DNA of 64,000 bases from Actinokineospora globicatena (GCF_024171945.1 NZ_JAMTCR010000006.1:248001-312000), one strand, 5' to 3'. Counted from the first letter of the stretch, positions 25,304-34,320 are shown. Program-made: numbers and translations. Notes: generated by a model not told the origin, from the letters alone.

Positions 25304-28300
25304 ATGATGCTATCCAACTTCGACCACGCTGACGCCGCGCTCTATCCCGGCAGATCTCTTCTACCGTTATCTAGAACACAGGAAATCCGCCTCGCTGGAT
25401 TCTTCCCCGGCCTCGGCAGTCGAGTGGCCTATCGCGGCATCGGCGACAGCCTCCTGCGGGCAGGGGTGCCCGGAGTGACCTCCGTCTACGAGACCGCCGC
25501 CGCCACGCTCGGCCTCGCGGGCGGGCCCGCCGCGGTCGCCGCCCTCGCCGAGGACCCGTCGACCGGGAGGCTCGACCGCCAAGCCGCGGTCGGCGTGTCC
25601 GTGCTCGTGCACAGCCTGGCCGTGCACGAGCTGCTGCGGGCGGAGGCGGGCAGCGGCTTCGGTTTCGTCGCCTACACCGGCGAGAGCTTCGGGATCCTGA
25701 CCGCGGCCGTCGCGGCGGGCGCGCTCTCGATCGCCGACGGCGTCCGCGTCGCGCAGGCGTTCACCCCGCTCGCGTTGCTCTGCGCGGGGGACCGCGATGG
25801 CGGCCGGGCGCAGGCCGGGTTGCTGCGGCACCTGCCCGCCGGAGTGCTCGAGCGCCCGGTCGTCTCCGAGCCGCACCACGTCCTCGGCCTGCGCAGTCCC
25901 ACCCGCACGGGGCTCGCCGCGGCGCTGGAGGGGCTGCGCGCACGCTTCTCGACGCTGGACGTGGAGCTGCACAAGCGTTACTCGCCCCGCCAGGCCAACG
26001 TCTACGTGCGCGCGGGTGCGCACGCGGACTTCCTCGACTTCGTGCGGGAGGCGGGCTCCGGGGTCGAGGTGGTCGAGCTCAAGGAGCCGACCACGTTCGT
26101 CGCGCACTCCGCCCGGATGCTCCCGGCCAGGATCGCGCTGCGGGCGTTCCTGGCGGCCAACGGCATCACCTTCAACGACCCGCTGGTCCCCGTGCTGTCC
26201 AACAGCGGCGCGGGCGCCCTGCGCTCGGCCGCGGGGATCAAGGACGCGGTGCTCGCGATGATGGACGTGGTGATGGACTCGCGGGGCACCGCCGAGCTGC
26301 TCGCCGCCGTGCGGCCGGACGCGGTCCTGGAGCTGGGGCCCGGCGGCAGGTCCCTCGACCTGCTGCTCGACAACGACAGCGAGGCCGTCGTGGGGCCCGC
26401 GCCGATGTCCGCCCCCGACGCCGCCCGGCTCGCCCGCTCGCTCGAGGCCGTCAGCGACGCGCTGCGCCACGGCGAGGACCTGCGCCGCGCCGCGGACCGG
26501 GCCGACCTCGTCGAGGCCGACCTCGCCGCCATCCGGCGGGCGGTGCGGGCGACGGCGGACGGCGGGCTCGGCCGCGCGGTGCTGGCCCGCCGCACCACGA
26601 GCGCGCACCCGGTCGGGGGGCACTCCACCGCGTTCGCCCGGTACACCGAGGTCCTGCGGCTCACGCTGCGCCACGCGGCCGAGACGAGCGCGGGAGACGG
26701 CGAGGTGGTGCTGCGGGCGCGGCTGCGCAAGCGACTGAGCACCACGCTGCCCGCCGAGCCCGCCCGGACGCGGCTCGAGCTCACCACCGCCGCGGCGGAC
26801 GGACGGCGCAGCACCCGCCACCTCGACACGGCGCTCCCCCAGGTCCAGGTGGTCCATTTCGGCTACACGCCCGGGATCGACGCGCGAACCCGCCGCCGGG
26901 AGCTGCGTCAGCTCCTGGAGGCCAAGTCCGGGCAGCACGACCACTACGCGGCGTTGACCACGGCGGAGGCTTCGAGTTCCCAGCTCGCGATAGTCGTCCT
27001 GTACCTGATGTTCCGGGACCTGTCCGACCGCATGCCCGAGCTGCTCGCGCACGCCCCGGTCTGCCTGCACGCGGTGGAGCGGGTCGGCGGGCTCGCATCG
27101 CTCGCGGCCTCCGGGGCGCTGACGCTGGCGGAGGTGCTGGCCCTGCACCGCGGCGACCTCTCCGCCGACACGGCCGAGCAGCTCGTCGTCGACTCCGCGG
27201 TCCCGGTCGTCTCGGCGGGCGGCGTCCCGGTGCGGGCTCGCCGCGACCTCGTGGCGGTGCTGCGGACCCTCCTCGCGGGCGCGGTGCCCGCGCTGCTCAG
27301 GCTGAACGGCGACTGCCACGTCCTGGCGCTGGGCGGGGCGCTGCCGCGCGGCCAGGTCGACGCCGACGGGCACGCGGTGGACACGCTCGACGTGCCCGAT
27401 CACGACGCCCTGCGTGCCCGGCCGGGCACCGCACTGGCCCGGTACCGGCGCGACTGCCTGCTGCGCGTGACGCCGGAGAACACCCTGACGGTGGCGACCG
27501 CCCAGGCCAGGCGCATCACGATCGGCACGGTGAACGCCTACGTCGAGGCGGGCGAGGAGATCACCGGCTTCGGCCAGGGCGGCAGCGAGTCGATGACGAT
27601 CTTCGTGCGGAAGGAGGGGGACGACGAGGTCACCGTGCGCAAGATCCTCAGCGAGTCGCTCACCACCGCGCCGTGGAACCCCGCGGGCACGGGGGTGATG
27701 CTGCCGCCGTTCACCAAGGCGTGGAAGCAGGCCGAGTTCCTCACCAGCCTGCCGGACGCGCTGCGCGACTGCTTCCCCCGGGTCCTGCGCGCGCTGCGGC
27801 GCACGGTCCACGTGCCGGTCGACGGCGGCGGCCACCGGTCCGACAGGGAGGTCATCTACGAGATGAGCTACGTGGCGGGTGAGGAGGTCAGCGGTTTCGT
27901 GCGCCGCCACTCGCCCCCGCCCGCGGTCGTGGCGCGGCTCTACGAGCAGGTCTTCCGGGTCCTGCGCTCGCGCGTGCACCGCACCGGCCGGACGGCGCCG
28001 TCGGGGGACACGCTCGAGACCTCCTACTTCCGCAAGATCGAGGACCGGCTGCGGCTGTGCCGCCGCACAGCGCCGCGGACGTTCGGCCCCGCGCTGCTCG
28101 ACAGCGACCACCTGGTCGTCGACGGTGCGCCCTACCTGAACGCGGGCGAGGTGCTGCGCCGGTTCCGGGAGAACCCCGCGTTCCGGCGGGCGCTGGAACC
28201 GCGCTTCCACTCGCTGGTCGTGGGCGACACCAACACGGAGAACATCAAGATCGGCAACACCGCGACGCTGCTGGCCGCCCAGCGGGCCGTCGAGGGCGGC

Positions 28301-28984
28301 GGATCGGCCGCCGAGGTGGCCGCGGCGCTGCGGGCCGTCACGCCCGAGGCGCTGGACCTGCGCTTCCTCGACCCGCGGGCGATCGGGTTCCGCAGCGAGG
28401 GGCGCGATACCCGCGACGACCCGATGTACGACAACAAGCCGTGGCACAACTCGATCGGCCACTACGACGAGATCCACTTCGAGCACTTCACCCTCGCCGC
28501 CGACTTCGACGGCCCGCGACCGGAGGTCTCGATCCGGTTCACCCCCGGGAACCCGTACCAGCGCTCCTACCGGGTGCGGGACGTGACCGCGGGGGACGGG
28601 GCGGTCGACCCCGCGCGGCCGCGGGGCGTCGAGGACCACTTCGCCGCGGTCATGACCGCCGCGTTCGACCTGGAGGACCCCGAACGCTCCCACGAGCTCG
28701 AGGACCCGTACTGGCTGGTGCGGTTCGTGTTCATGATGGGGCAGCACTTCACCGCCATGCCGCCGTTCCACTTCCAGCGCGAGCTCGACGGCACCCTGTG
28801 CGACGACCCGCAGAACCAGCGGCGCCCCATCGCGATCTACTGCGAGGGGATCAAGTGGCTCAACTGGAGCCTGCAGATGCTGGAGGGCAGGCGGACGGAG
28901 TTCCTTGGCCTGCCGGTGGCGCTGCCCGACGAGCTGCGCCTCAGCGCCGCCCGGCGACTCGCCGCAGAGCGGACGGTGGCATGA
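25304..28984 (+). CDS. Acyltransferase / degenerate acyltransferase / kinase-like fusion protein
   Basis: I do not know a described family with this architecture. Residues about 30-370 look like a malonyl-CoA:ACP acyltransferase: GFFPGLGSR, the nucleophile elbow YTGESFG (Ser128) preceding AVAAGALSIADG, and TFVAHSARML (His268). A second segment (about 540-620) reads HAVERVGGLASLAASGALTL, like an acyltransferase elbow without Ser. Residues about 745-1080 look like an aminoglycoside-phosphotransferase/kinase fold: GFGQGGSES, VTVRKIL, catalytic loop HSLVVGDTNTENIKI, then FLDPRAIG and DPMYDNKPWHNSIGHYDEIH. ATG at 25304 or 25307 (AGGGAAG upstream). Codon 22 is TTA. It overlaps the next gene by ATGA. 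Function unknown. Confidence 0.7.
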   Translation: MMLSNFDHADAALYPGRSLLPLSRTQEIRLAGFFPGLGSRVAYRGIGDSLLRAGVPGVTSVYETAAATLGLAGGPAAVAALAEDPSTGRLDRQAAVGVSVLVHSLAVHELLRAEAGSGFGFVAYTGESFGILTAAVAAGALSIADGVRVAQAFTPLALLCAGDRDGGRAQAGLLRHLPAGVLERPVVSEPHHVLGLRSPTRTGLAAALEGLRARFSTLDVELHKRYSPRQANVYVRAGAHADFLDFVREAGSGVEVVELKEPTTFVAHSARMLPARIALRAFLAANGITFNDPLVPVLSNSGAGALRSAAGIKDAVLAMMDVVMDSRGTAELLAAVRPDAVLELGPGGRSLDLLLDNDSEAVVGPAPMSAPDAARLARSLEAVSDALRHGEDLRRAADRADLVEADLAAIRRAVRATADGGLGRAVLARRTTSAHPVGGHSTAFARYTEVLRLTLRHAAETSAGDGEVVLRARLRKRLSTTLPAEPARTRLELTTAAADGRRSTRHLDTALPQVQVVHFGYTPGIDARTRRRELRQLLEAKSGQHDHYAALTTAEASSSQLAIVVLYLMFRDLSDRMPELLAHAPVCLHAVERVGGLASLAASGALTLAEVLALHRGDLSADTAEQLVVDSAVPVVSAGGVPVRARRDLVAVLRTLLAGAVPALLRLNGDCHVLALGGALPRGQVDADGHAVDTLDVPDHDALRARPGTALARYRRDCLLRVTPENTLTVATAQARRITIGTVNAYVEAGEEITGFGQGGSESMTIFVRKEGDDEVTVRKILSESLTTAPWNPAGTGVMLPPFTKAWKQAEFLTSLPDALRDCFPRVLRALRRTVHVPVDGGGHRSDREVIYEMSYVAGEEVSGFVRRHSPPPAVVARLYEQVFRVLRSRVHRTGRTAPSGDTLETSYFRKIEDRLRLCRRTAPRTFGPALLDSDHLVVDGAPYLNAGEVLRRFRENPAFRRALEPRFHSLVVGDTNTENIKIGNTATLLAAQRAVEGGGSAAEVAAALRAVTPEALDLRFLDPRAIGFRSEGRDTRDDPMYDNKPWHNSIGHYDEIHFEHFTLAADFDGPRPEVSIRFTPGNPYQRSYRVRDVTAGDGAVDPARPRGVEDHFAAVMTAAFDLEDPERSHELEDPYWLVRFVFMMGQHFTAMPPFHFQRELDGTLCDDPQNQRRPIAIYCEGIKWLNWSLQMLEGRRTEFLGLPVALPDELRLSAARRLAAERTVA

Positions 28985-30429
28985 GCGGCACGGTGGGCAT
29001 CACACCGCCGGTGGGCGGACTGGCCGCGCTGGGCACCGAGAGCCGCGTCCTGGCCACCCCGTGGAGCCGCATGGTCCGCGGGATCGGTCTCGGCCAGCAC
29101 CCGGTGGGCCACGACGCCGCCGCCGCGGACCGGATCAGGCACACCTTCGCCGCGCTGGCCGGGCGCGGCGTCGAGGAGGGCGACCCCTACGGGCGGTTCG
29201 CCCGGCTCCTCGTCGAGCTGGCGCTCGACCACGCCCGGGACGGCGCCGTCGAGCCCGCGCGGATGTCCGCCGTGCTGGCCGCGGCGCGCGAGCACCCGAA
29301 CCCGTACTTCCGGGTGATGGCCGGGTGCGTCGCGGCGGACGCGTTCGGCAAGCTCGGCCTCGGCGGGCAGCTCGCCCGCCTGCCCGGCGCCGACCCCGCC
29401 GCGGAGCTGCTGGCCGCCGTCGAGGGCATCGAGGCGGACCGCATCCGCGACGAGAACGCGGGCAGGCACGGCCACTACGAGCGGCTCTCGGCGTCCTCGG
29501 CGGTGCTCTTGGCGCTCGGGCAGCTCGGCGCCACCGTCGAGCCCGGCCGCCTGCTCGGGGCGCTGGACCTGCTCGACGGTGTCCCCTCTCCCTTCTTCCG
29601 CGGCCGCGGCGGGTCGGTCCTGCTGGCGGCGGCGATGCTGCTGGGGCGGGAGGACCTGCTCACCGAGGGCGGCCGGGACCGGATCGCCGAGACGCTGCGC
29701 TACCTCGGCCACACCGGGCCGGGGGTGACCGCACCGGTCTTCCCGCAACCGATGTCGCCCGCGTTCGTCGAGGTGTACCCGCTGCTGACCATGCTCAACG
29801 CCGTCTCGATGAGCAGGCGGTCGGGCGACTACCTCCGGCTCGGCGAAGACCGCCTTGCTCAGGCCAGGGCCTTGATGGGGGCGCTGCGCCCGGTCGAGCG
29901 CACGCACATGGGCCTGTACTACGTGGTGGCGTTGCACAACCTCGGCGTGCTCGACGAGCAGGTGCCCGACCTCGACCGGTTCGCCGAGGACCTGGTCGGC
30001 CAGTGGCGGACCACCCCGCCGGGCGAGAACTACTTCCTCAACGGGATCTCCTACGCCTACCTCATCCAGACCGCCGTGTTCACCGGGCGGCCCGACCTGG
30101 TGACCGAGGAGTTCCTGGACCGGTACGTCGACAGCTTCCCCGACCTCGACCGCACCGACGACGACCGGGTCAACCGGCCCTACCCGTTCGCCTACGCCTT
30201 CAACGCCCTCGCCGAGATCGGGTGCGACGACCTGCTCTTCCAACCTCGGCGGGCCTACGGCGGCGCCGCGCCGGTCGACTGGGTGGTCTCGCGGCTCTCG
30301 CCGGGGGCGCGTGCGGAGCCGCGCCTGTACATGCTGCACCACGCGTTGATCAGCTACGCCCTGCGGATGCGCGAGCCCGCCCCGGAGGCCCCGGTGTTCC
30401 GGGACTTCGTCTTCCCGGCGAGCCACTAG
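28981..30429 (+). CDS. All-helical protein coupled to the acyltransferase-kinase gene
   Basis: The 482-residue protein is not one I recognise. It is rich in paired helices of 20-25 residues with G-x-G and N-P turns (GRGGSVLLAAAMLLGREDLL, GENYFLNGISYAYLIQTAVF, YPFAYAFNALAEIGCDDLLF), which suggests an alpha/alpha-barrel or toroid as in terpene-cyclase-like or six-hairpin proteins. I see no DxDD or DDxxD metal-binding motif and no LanC zinc ligands. The ATG at 28981 overlaps the stop of the preceding gene (ATGA), so translation is coupled and the products probably act together. Confidence 0.65.
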   Translation: MSGTVGITPPVGGLAALGTESRVLATPWSRMVRGIGLGQHPVGHDAAAADRIRHTFAALAGRGVEEGDPYGRFARLLVELALDHARDGAVEPARMSAVLAAAREHPNPYFRVMAGCVAADAFGKLGLGGQLARLPGADPAAELLAAVEGIEADRIRDENAGRHGHYERLSASSAVLLALGQLGATVEPGRLLGALDLLDGVPSPFFRGRGGSVLLAAAMLLGREDLLTEGGRDRIAETLRYLGHTGPGVTAPVFPQPMSPAFVEVYPLLTMLNAVSMSRRSGDYLRLGEDRLAQARALMGALRPVERTHMGLYYVVALHNLGVLDEQVPDLDRFAEDLVGQWRTTPPGENYFLNGISYAYLIQTAVFTGRPDLVTEEFLDRYVDSFPDLDRTDDDRVNRPYPFAYAFNALAEIGCDDLLFQPRRAYGGAAPVDWVVSRLSPGARAEPRLYMLHHALISYALRMREPAPEAPVFRDFVFPASH

Positions 30430-30474
30430 CTCCGCCGAGGCACCAACGCACAGAGTCACCATGGGGGATTGACT

Positions 30475-31170
30475 GTGAAGCGAGTATTGGTCATCGATGA
30501 CGACGGCCCCGCGGCTGGGGTGGTCGAGTTCCTGCGGGGTTGCGGCTGCGCGGTGGAGTTCGCGGACAGGGGGCCGCAGGCGGCGGAGCGGTCGTCCGAC
30601 GCCGACGTGGTGCTGCTCGGCGCGGACTCCGCGGCCACCGGGGAACTCGAGGTCTGCCGCGCCATCCGCGCGGTGAGCGGCGTCCCGGTCATCGTCCTGC
30701 TCGGCGTCGACGACGAGCGGGACAGGATCACCGCCCTGCGGGCGGGCGCGGACGACTGCGTGCCGCGCACCTGCGGGCCCCGGGAGGTGCTGGCCCGGAT
30801 CGACGCCGTGCTCCGCCGGTGCCTGCCGTGGGCGCCACCCGGCTCCACGGGCGACGTCCTCGACCTGGGAGCCCTGCACATCCACCTGACCGCCCGCGAG
30901 ATCTGGCTGTACGACAGGCGGGTGGCGACCACGGCCAAGGAGTTCGACCTGCTCCACGCGCTCGCGTCGCGCCCGGCCCAGGTCCACTCGCGCAAGGAGC
31001 TGATGCTGGGCGTCTGGCACTGCGACACCCGGGTCCCCAGCCGGACCCTGGACACGCACGTCAGCAACCTGCGCGTGAAGCTGGGCTCGAGGAACTGGAT
31101 CGTCAACGTCCGCGGCATCGGGTACCGGCTCGGCGCCGCGCCCGACAGGCAGGTGGTCGCGGACCGGTGA
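30475..31170 (+). CDS. OmpR-type response regulator with degenerate receiver
   Basis: The 231-residue protein has a receiver domain (VKRVLVIDDDG...) and a C-terminal winged helix (REIWLYDRRVATTAKEFDLL, HVSNLRVKLGSRNWIVNVRGIGYRL). The acidic pair after VLVI is kept, but the phospho-acceptor position reads DVVLLGADS, a Gly in place of Asp. The Thr/Ser position is Leu (VPVIVLLG) and the KP lysine is Arg-Thr (CVPRTCG). Phosphorylation by a histidine kinase is therefore unlikely; ligand-controlled JadR1-like action is a precedent. The GTG at 30475 has GGGGGA upstream. It lies 45 bases after the helical-protein gene. Confidence 0.85.
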   Translation: MKRVLVIDDDGPAAGVVEFLRGCGCAVEFADRGPQAAERSSDADVVLLGADSAATGELEVCRAIRAVSGVPVIVLLGVDDERDRITALRAGADDCVPRTCGPREVLARIDAVLRRCLPWAPPGSTGDVLDLGALHIHLTAREIWLYDRRVATTAKEFDLLHALASRPAQVHSRKELMLGVWHCDTRVPSRTLDTHVSNLRVKLGSRNWIVNVRGIGYRLGAAPDRQVVADR

Positions 31171-31184
31171 GGTAGACGCCGCTG

Positions 31185-31259
31185 AGACGGCACTGACCCG
31201 GCCCGCCCCCGAGGGCGGTGTCGCTCGCGACCTGGATGCGGGCCGGGTCAGTGCCGTCT
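31185..31259. terminator. Long bidirectional terminator between convergent genes
   Basis: A perfect 22-bp inverted repeat (31185-31206 with 31238-31259) extends through a GCTG/CAGC pairing with a 2-base bulge. It separates the rightward regulator gene from the leftward methyltransferase operon. The 150 bases from 31260 to 31409 hold nothing else I can support. Confidence 0.85.
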
Positions 31260-31409
31260 ATCAGCGCGTGGTTCGGTGGACCATGCGCGGGTGGGGCCTG
31301 CCGTCGACCTCGGAGGCCCAGATGGCAAGCCCTGGTAGAACTTCTGGTCTGCGGGCAGCGTCGTCGGCGGGCGGTTGGGGGCCAACGTTGTTGGGATACC
31401 CGGGTTTGG

Positions 31410-32438
31410 CTACTCGGGGTGGGCGATGAGCAGGCTGGTCGGGGCTGAGGTGGGGCGGGTCTCGATGTGCCGGAAACCCGCCGCCGCCAGTAGTTTGGCG
31501 AATTCGGCCTCGGTGCGGGAGCGGCCGGTGAGCAGCGTGAGGATCACGATGTCCTCGAACTTGCCGAAGTGCGGCGCGTCGCCCTCCGGTAGCACGTCGT
31601 CGATGAGGATGAGTTCGCGGCCGGTGTCGCCCATGGCGGTGCGGACGTTGCGCAGGATGCGGATCGAGTCGTCGTCGTCCCAGTCGTGGATGGTCCAGGA
31701 CAGCAGGTAGGTGTCGCCGCCCTCGGGGACCGACTTGAAGAAGTCGCCCGAGACGCACTCGGCGCGGTCGAGCACGCCCGCGGCGCCGAGCACCGCCACC
31801 GCCTCGGGGATGACCCTGGGCAGGTCGAACACCACCGCGGTCAGGTCCGGGTAGCGGGTGAGCAGGGTGGCGACCAGGTGCCCGTGGCCGCCGCCGACGT
31901 CGACCAGCCGCCGCGCGCCGGACAGGTCGTGGGCGGCCAGCGTCGACGAGTTCACCATCCGGGCCATGTTCCCCATGGCCCGGTCGAACAGCGTGCCCAG
32001 GTCGCTGCGGTCGCCGAGCAGCGACCACAGGTCGGTCCCGTTGACGTGGTCGAACGCGGGCCGCCCGGTGCGCAGCGTGTGCGCCATCGCCCCGAACGAG
32101 AGCTGCCGCTCCGGCCTGCCCAGGTAGCGGGCCAGGTCGCGCATCGAGTCCGGCCCGTCGCCGCGCAGGGTCCTGGCCAGCGGGGTCAGCGCGAACGTGC
32201 GCGGCTCGACCTCGCTGAACACCCCGACGCTGGCCAGCGCCCGCAGCGCCCGGTACAGCGACTCGGCGTGGCAGTCCAGCCGGGCGGCGAGGTCGTCGAC
32301 GTGCGCGGGGGCGGCACCGATGGCGTCGGCCACCCCGATCTCGGCGACCGCGATGAGCACCTGGCTGACCAGCGAGCTGTAGAGCATCTCGTACATGCGC
32401 ACCGACGGCGGGACGTCGGCCGGGTGGGTGTCGGTCAT
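31410..32438 (-). CDS. SAM-dependent O-methyltransferase 3
   Basis: The 342-residue protein starts [23 protein letters not shown] and has RLVDVGGGHGHLVATLL (SAM loop), VVFDLPRVIPEA, SWTIHDWDDDDSIRILRNVR and [20 protein letters not shown]. It is a close paralogue of the methyltransferase at 11598-12614, with the same motifs in the same order, so a cluster-internal duplication is likely. It probably O-methylates another phenol or the same scaffold at a different stage. It is the last gene of a leftward VOC-ligase-methyltransferase operon, 23 bases after the ligase stop. Confidence 0.9.
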   Translation of the reverse strand: MTDTHPADVPPSVRMYEMLYSSLVSQVLIAVAEIGVADAIGAAPAHVDDLAARLDCHAESLYRALRALASVGVFSEVEPRTFALTPLARTLRGDGPDSMRDLARYLGRPERQLSFGAMAHTLRTGRPAFDHVNGTDLWSLLGDRSDLGTLFDRAMGNMARMVNSSTLAAHDLSGARRLVDVGGGHGHLVATLLTRYPDLTAVVFDLPRVIPEAVAVLGAAGVLDRAECVSGDFFKSVPEGGDTYLLSWTIHDWDDDDSIRILRNVRTAMGDTGRELILIDDVLPEGDAPHFGKFEDIVILTLLTGRSRTEAEFAKLLAAAGFRHIETRPTSAPTSLLIAHPE

Positions 32439-32460
32439 CTCGTACCTCCGCGTGGGGGTC

Positions 32461-34185
32461 TCACGGCCGCTCGGACACCGCTGCCCGGTGCGCGCCCGCT
32501 CGGTCCTCGGTGGCCCGCTGGTCGGTCAGCGCGGTCGCGAACCGCTCGCGGAGCCTGCGCTTGAGCACCTTGCCGGTCGCGCCGGTGGGGAAGTCCGCGT
32601 CGTCGGCGGCCACCACGGCGCCGCGCAGCTGGGGCAGCCCCTGGGCGGCCAGCGCCGCGTTGAGCGTGGCCAGCACGTCCGCGGGCGGCTCGTGGCCGGG
32701 GCCCAGCTTGACGGTCGCGAACGGCGCCGAACCGCCCTCGGGAGCGTCGACGGCGACCACGGCGCAGTCGGCCACCTCGGCGCAGCCGACGAGGATCGCC
32801 TCCTCCAGCGGCAGGCTGTACACCGGGCCGGTGCGGGTGTGGATCACGTCCGGCACCCGGTCGACGTGGAAGAACCGGCCACGCTCGTCGCGGTAGACCA
32901 CGTCCCCGGTGAGCCAGAACCCCGACAGCGACGACTGCGCGGTCAGCTCCGAGGCGTTCCAGTACCCGGGGGTCCGGGTCGGGGTCCGCACCCCGAGCCT
33001 GCCCACCGCGCCCGGTCCGAGCTTGCGGCCGTCGTCGTCGAGCACCGCGGCCTCGGTGACCACCTTGACCGGCACCCCGACGCAGCGGCCGTAGTCGGTG
33101 CTGGACGGGTCGCTCACCTTGCGGAACAGCGCCATGCCCATCTCCGAGGAGCCGAGCCCGTCGACGAACTCCGAGCCCGCCTTGCCGGAGCGGCCGCGCT
33201 TGCCCGGCCGGTACCCGTGGCGCACCAGCGCCTTGATGTGCGCCTCGTGCGCGGAGTCGCCGGTGTTGATCCAGGTGTGCACCTGGTCGGCGGCGCCCTT
33301 GAGGTCCAGCTGGGCCAGCTCGGCCCAGGTCTGCGGGAAGGCGACCACGAGGGTGGGCCGGACCCGCAGCATCATCTCGCGCACGGCCTCGCCGGAGGTG
33401 TCGGCCATGACCACGATCGGCAGGCCCAGCAGCGTCGCGGTCATCAGGTAGCTGATCCCGGCCGAGTGCGACTGCGGCAGCGCCGAGAGCGCCCGGTTGC
33501 GGCGCGCGGCGGGGAAGCTCCACAGCCGGTGCCGCTTGCCGAGGAAGAACTGGCGGTGCGCGAACACCGCGGACTTGGGCGGCCCGGTCGTCCCCGAGGT
33601 GTGGCACAGCATCACCGGGTCGTCGTCGCCGGGCGGGTAGGGGAACAGCGACGGCAGCGCGCCGCGGTCGGGGGCGTCGGTGGGCAGGTCGTCGGACACG
33701 GCGAGGAACCGCGCTGTGTCCGGCAGCGCGCCGGAGGCGGTGAGGGCGTCGAGCCGCTCGCGGTCGGCGACCACCCCGACGGCGCCGATCCGACCGGTGT
33801 AGGCGGCGGCGATCGCCGGGTCCATCCGGCCGTTGACCAACGCGGCGATGGCGCCGAGCGAGCTGAGCGCGAGGAAGTGCAGGAACGGGTCGACACCCTC
33901 GCCCAGGTACACCGCGACCGGGTTGCCCTTGCGCACGCCGTTGGCGTGGTACCAGGCGGCGTAGGCGTCGCGGATCTCGGTGATCCGGTTGAGGCTCAGC
34001 GGTTCCACCGACCGGCCCGCACCGGTGACCCGCTGGGCGAACAGGAACGGCGCGGCCGGGTCCGGGCTCAGCGCCCTGGCCTTGTCGAGGAAGTTGCCCA
34101 CCCCCAGGTCGCCGTCGGCGAGCAGCCGCAGGCGGGCGGGCAGCGGCAGGGCGGCCGCCGTGGTGATGCCGAGTGCGTCAGTCAT
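32461..34185 (-). CDS. AMP-dependent acyl/aryl-CoA ligase-like enzyme
   Basis: The 574-residue protein is of the ANL superfamily. It shows the P-loop LCHTSGTTGPPKSAVFAH (A3), VDGLGSSEMGMALF (A5), FWLTGDVVYRDERGRFFHVD (A7) and a C-terminal lysine motif PTGATGKVLKRRL (A10). It should adenylate a carboxylate; in this cluster 3-amino-4-hydroxybenzoate or its derivative is the obvious candidate, for amide, ester or CoA formation. No carrier-protein domain is present. ATG codons at 34188 and 34185 are adjacent; the second has better spacing to GGGAG. Confidence 0.85.
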   Translation of the reverse strand: MTDALGITTAAALPLPARLRLLADGDLGVGNFLDKARALSPDPAAPFLFAQRVTGAGRSVEPLSLNRITEIRDAYAAWYHANGVRKGNPVAVYLGEGVDPFLHFLALSSLGAIAALVNGRMDPAIAAAYTGRIGAVGVVADRERLDALTASGALPDTARFLAVSDDLPTDAPDRGALPSLFPYPPGDDDPVMLCHTSGTTGPPKSAVFAHRQFFLGKRHRLWSFPAARRNRALSALPQSHSAGISYLMTATLLGLPIVVMADTSGEAVREMMLRVRPTLVVAFPQTWAELAQLDLKGAADQVHTWINTGDSAHEAHIKALVRHGYRPGKRGRSGKAGSEFVDGLGSSEMGMALFRKVSDPSSTDYGRCVGVPVKVVTEAAVLDDDGRKLGPGAVGRLGVRTPTRTPGYWNASELTAQSSLSGFWLTGDVVYRDERGRFFHVDRVPDVIHTRTGPVYSLPLEEAILVGCAEVADCAVVAVDAPEGGSAPFATVKLGPGHEPPADVLATLNAALAAQGLPQLRGAVVAADDADFPTGATGKVLKRRLRERFATALTDQRATEDRAGAHRAAVSERP

Positions 34186-34280
34186 CATGGGCTCCCGTCG
34201 GGAATGCGCTGGGGTGTTCGGTGTGCGGGCGCGCTCGGGGCGGAACAGATGTGGGAAAGGGAACTGCTGGGGGAAGGGAA

Positions 34281-34309
34281 CTGGGCGCCGCGGTGTGCGC
34301 GGCGCCCAG
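34281..34309 (-). terminator. Intra-operon hairpin between VOC and ligase genes
   Basis: CTGGGCGCCGCG (34281-34292) and CGCGGCGCCCAG (34298-34309) form a perfect 12-bp stem with a 5-base loop. It lies 11 bases after the VOC stop and 95 bases before the ligase start. No T-run follows, so it may be a partial terminator or an mRNA-stability element. Confidence 0.5.
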
Positions 34310-34320
34310 TCCCGGCCTGC

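Noticed and set aside
25304-28984. Class III/IV lanthipeptide synthetase (lyase-kinase-cyclase)
   Set aside because: A kinase-like domain is present, but the N-terminal part is an acyltransferase, and no LanC domain or precursor peptide with a Ser/Cys-rich core was found nearby.
28981-30429. Possible LanC-like or terpene-cyclase enzyme
   Set aside because: The helical pattern suggests a toroid, but I see neither the LanC zinc ligands nor DDxxD/DxDD motifs, so I left the function open.
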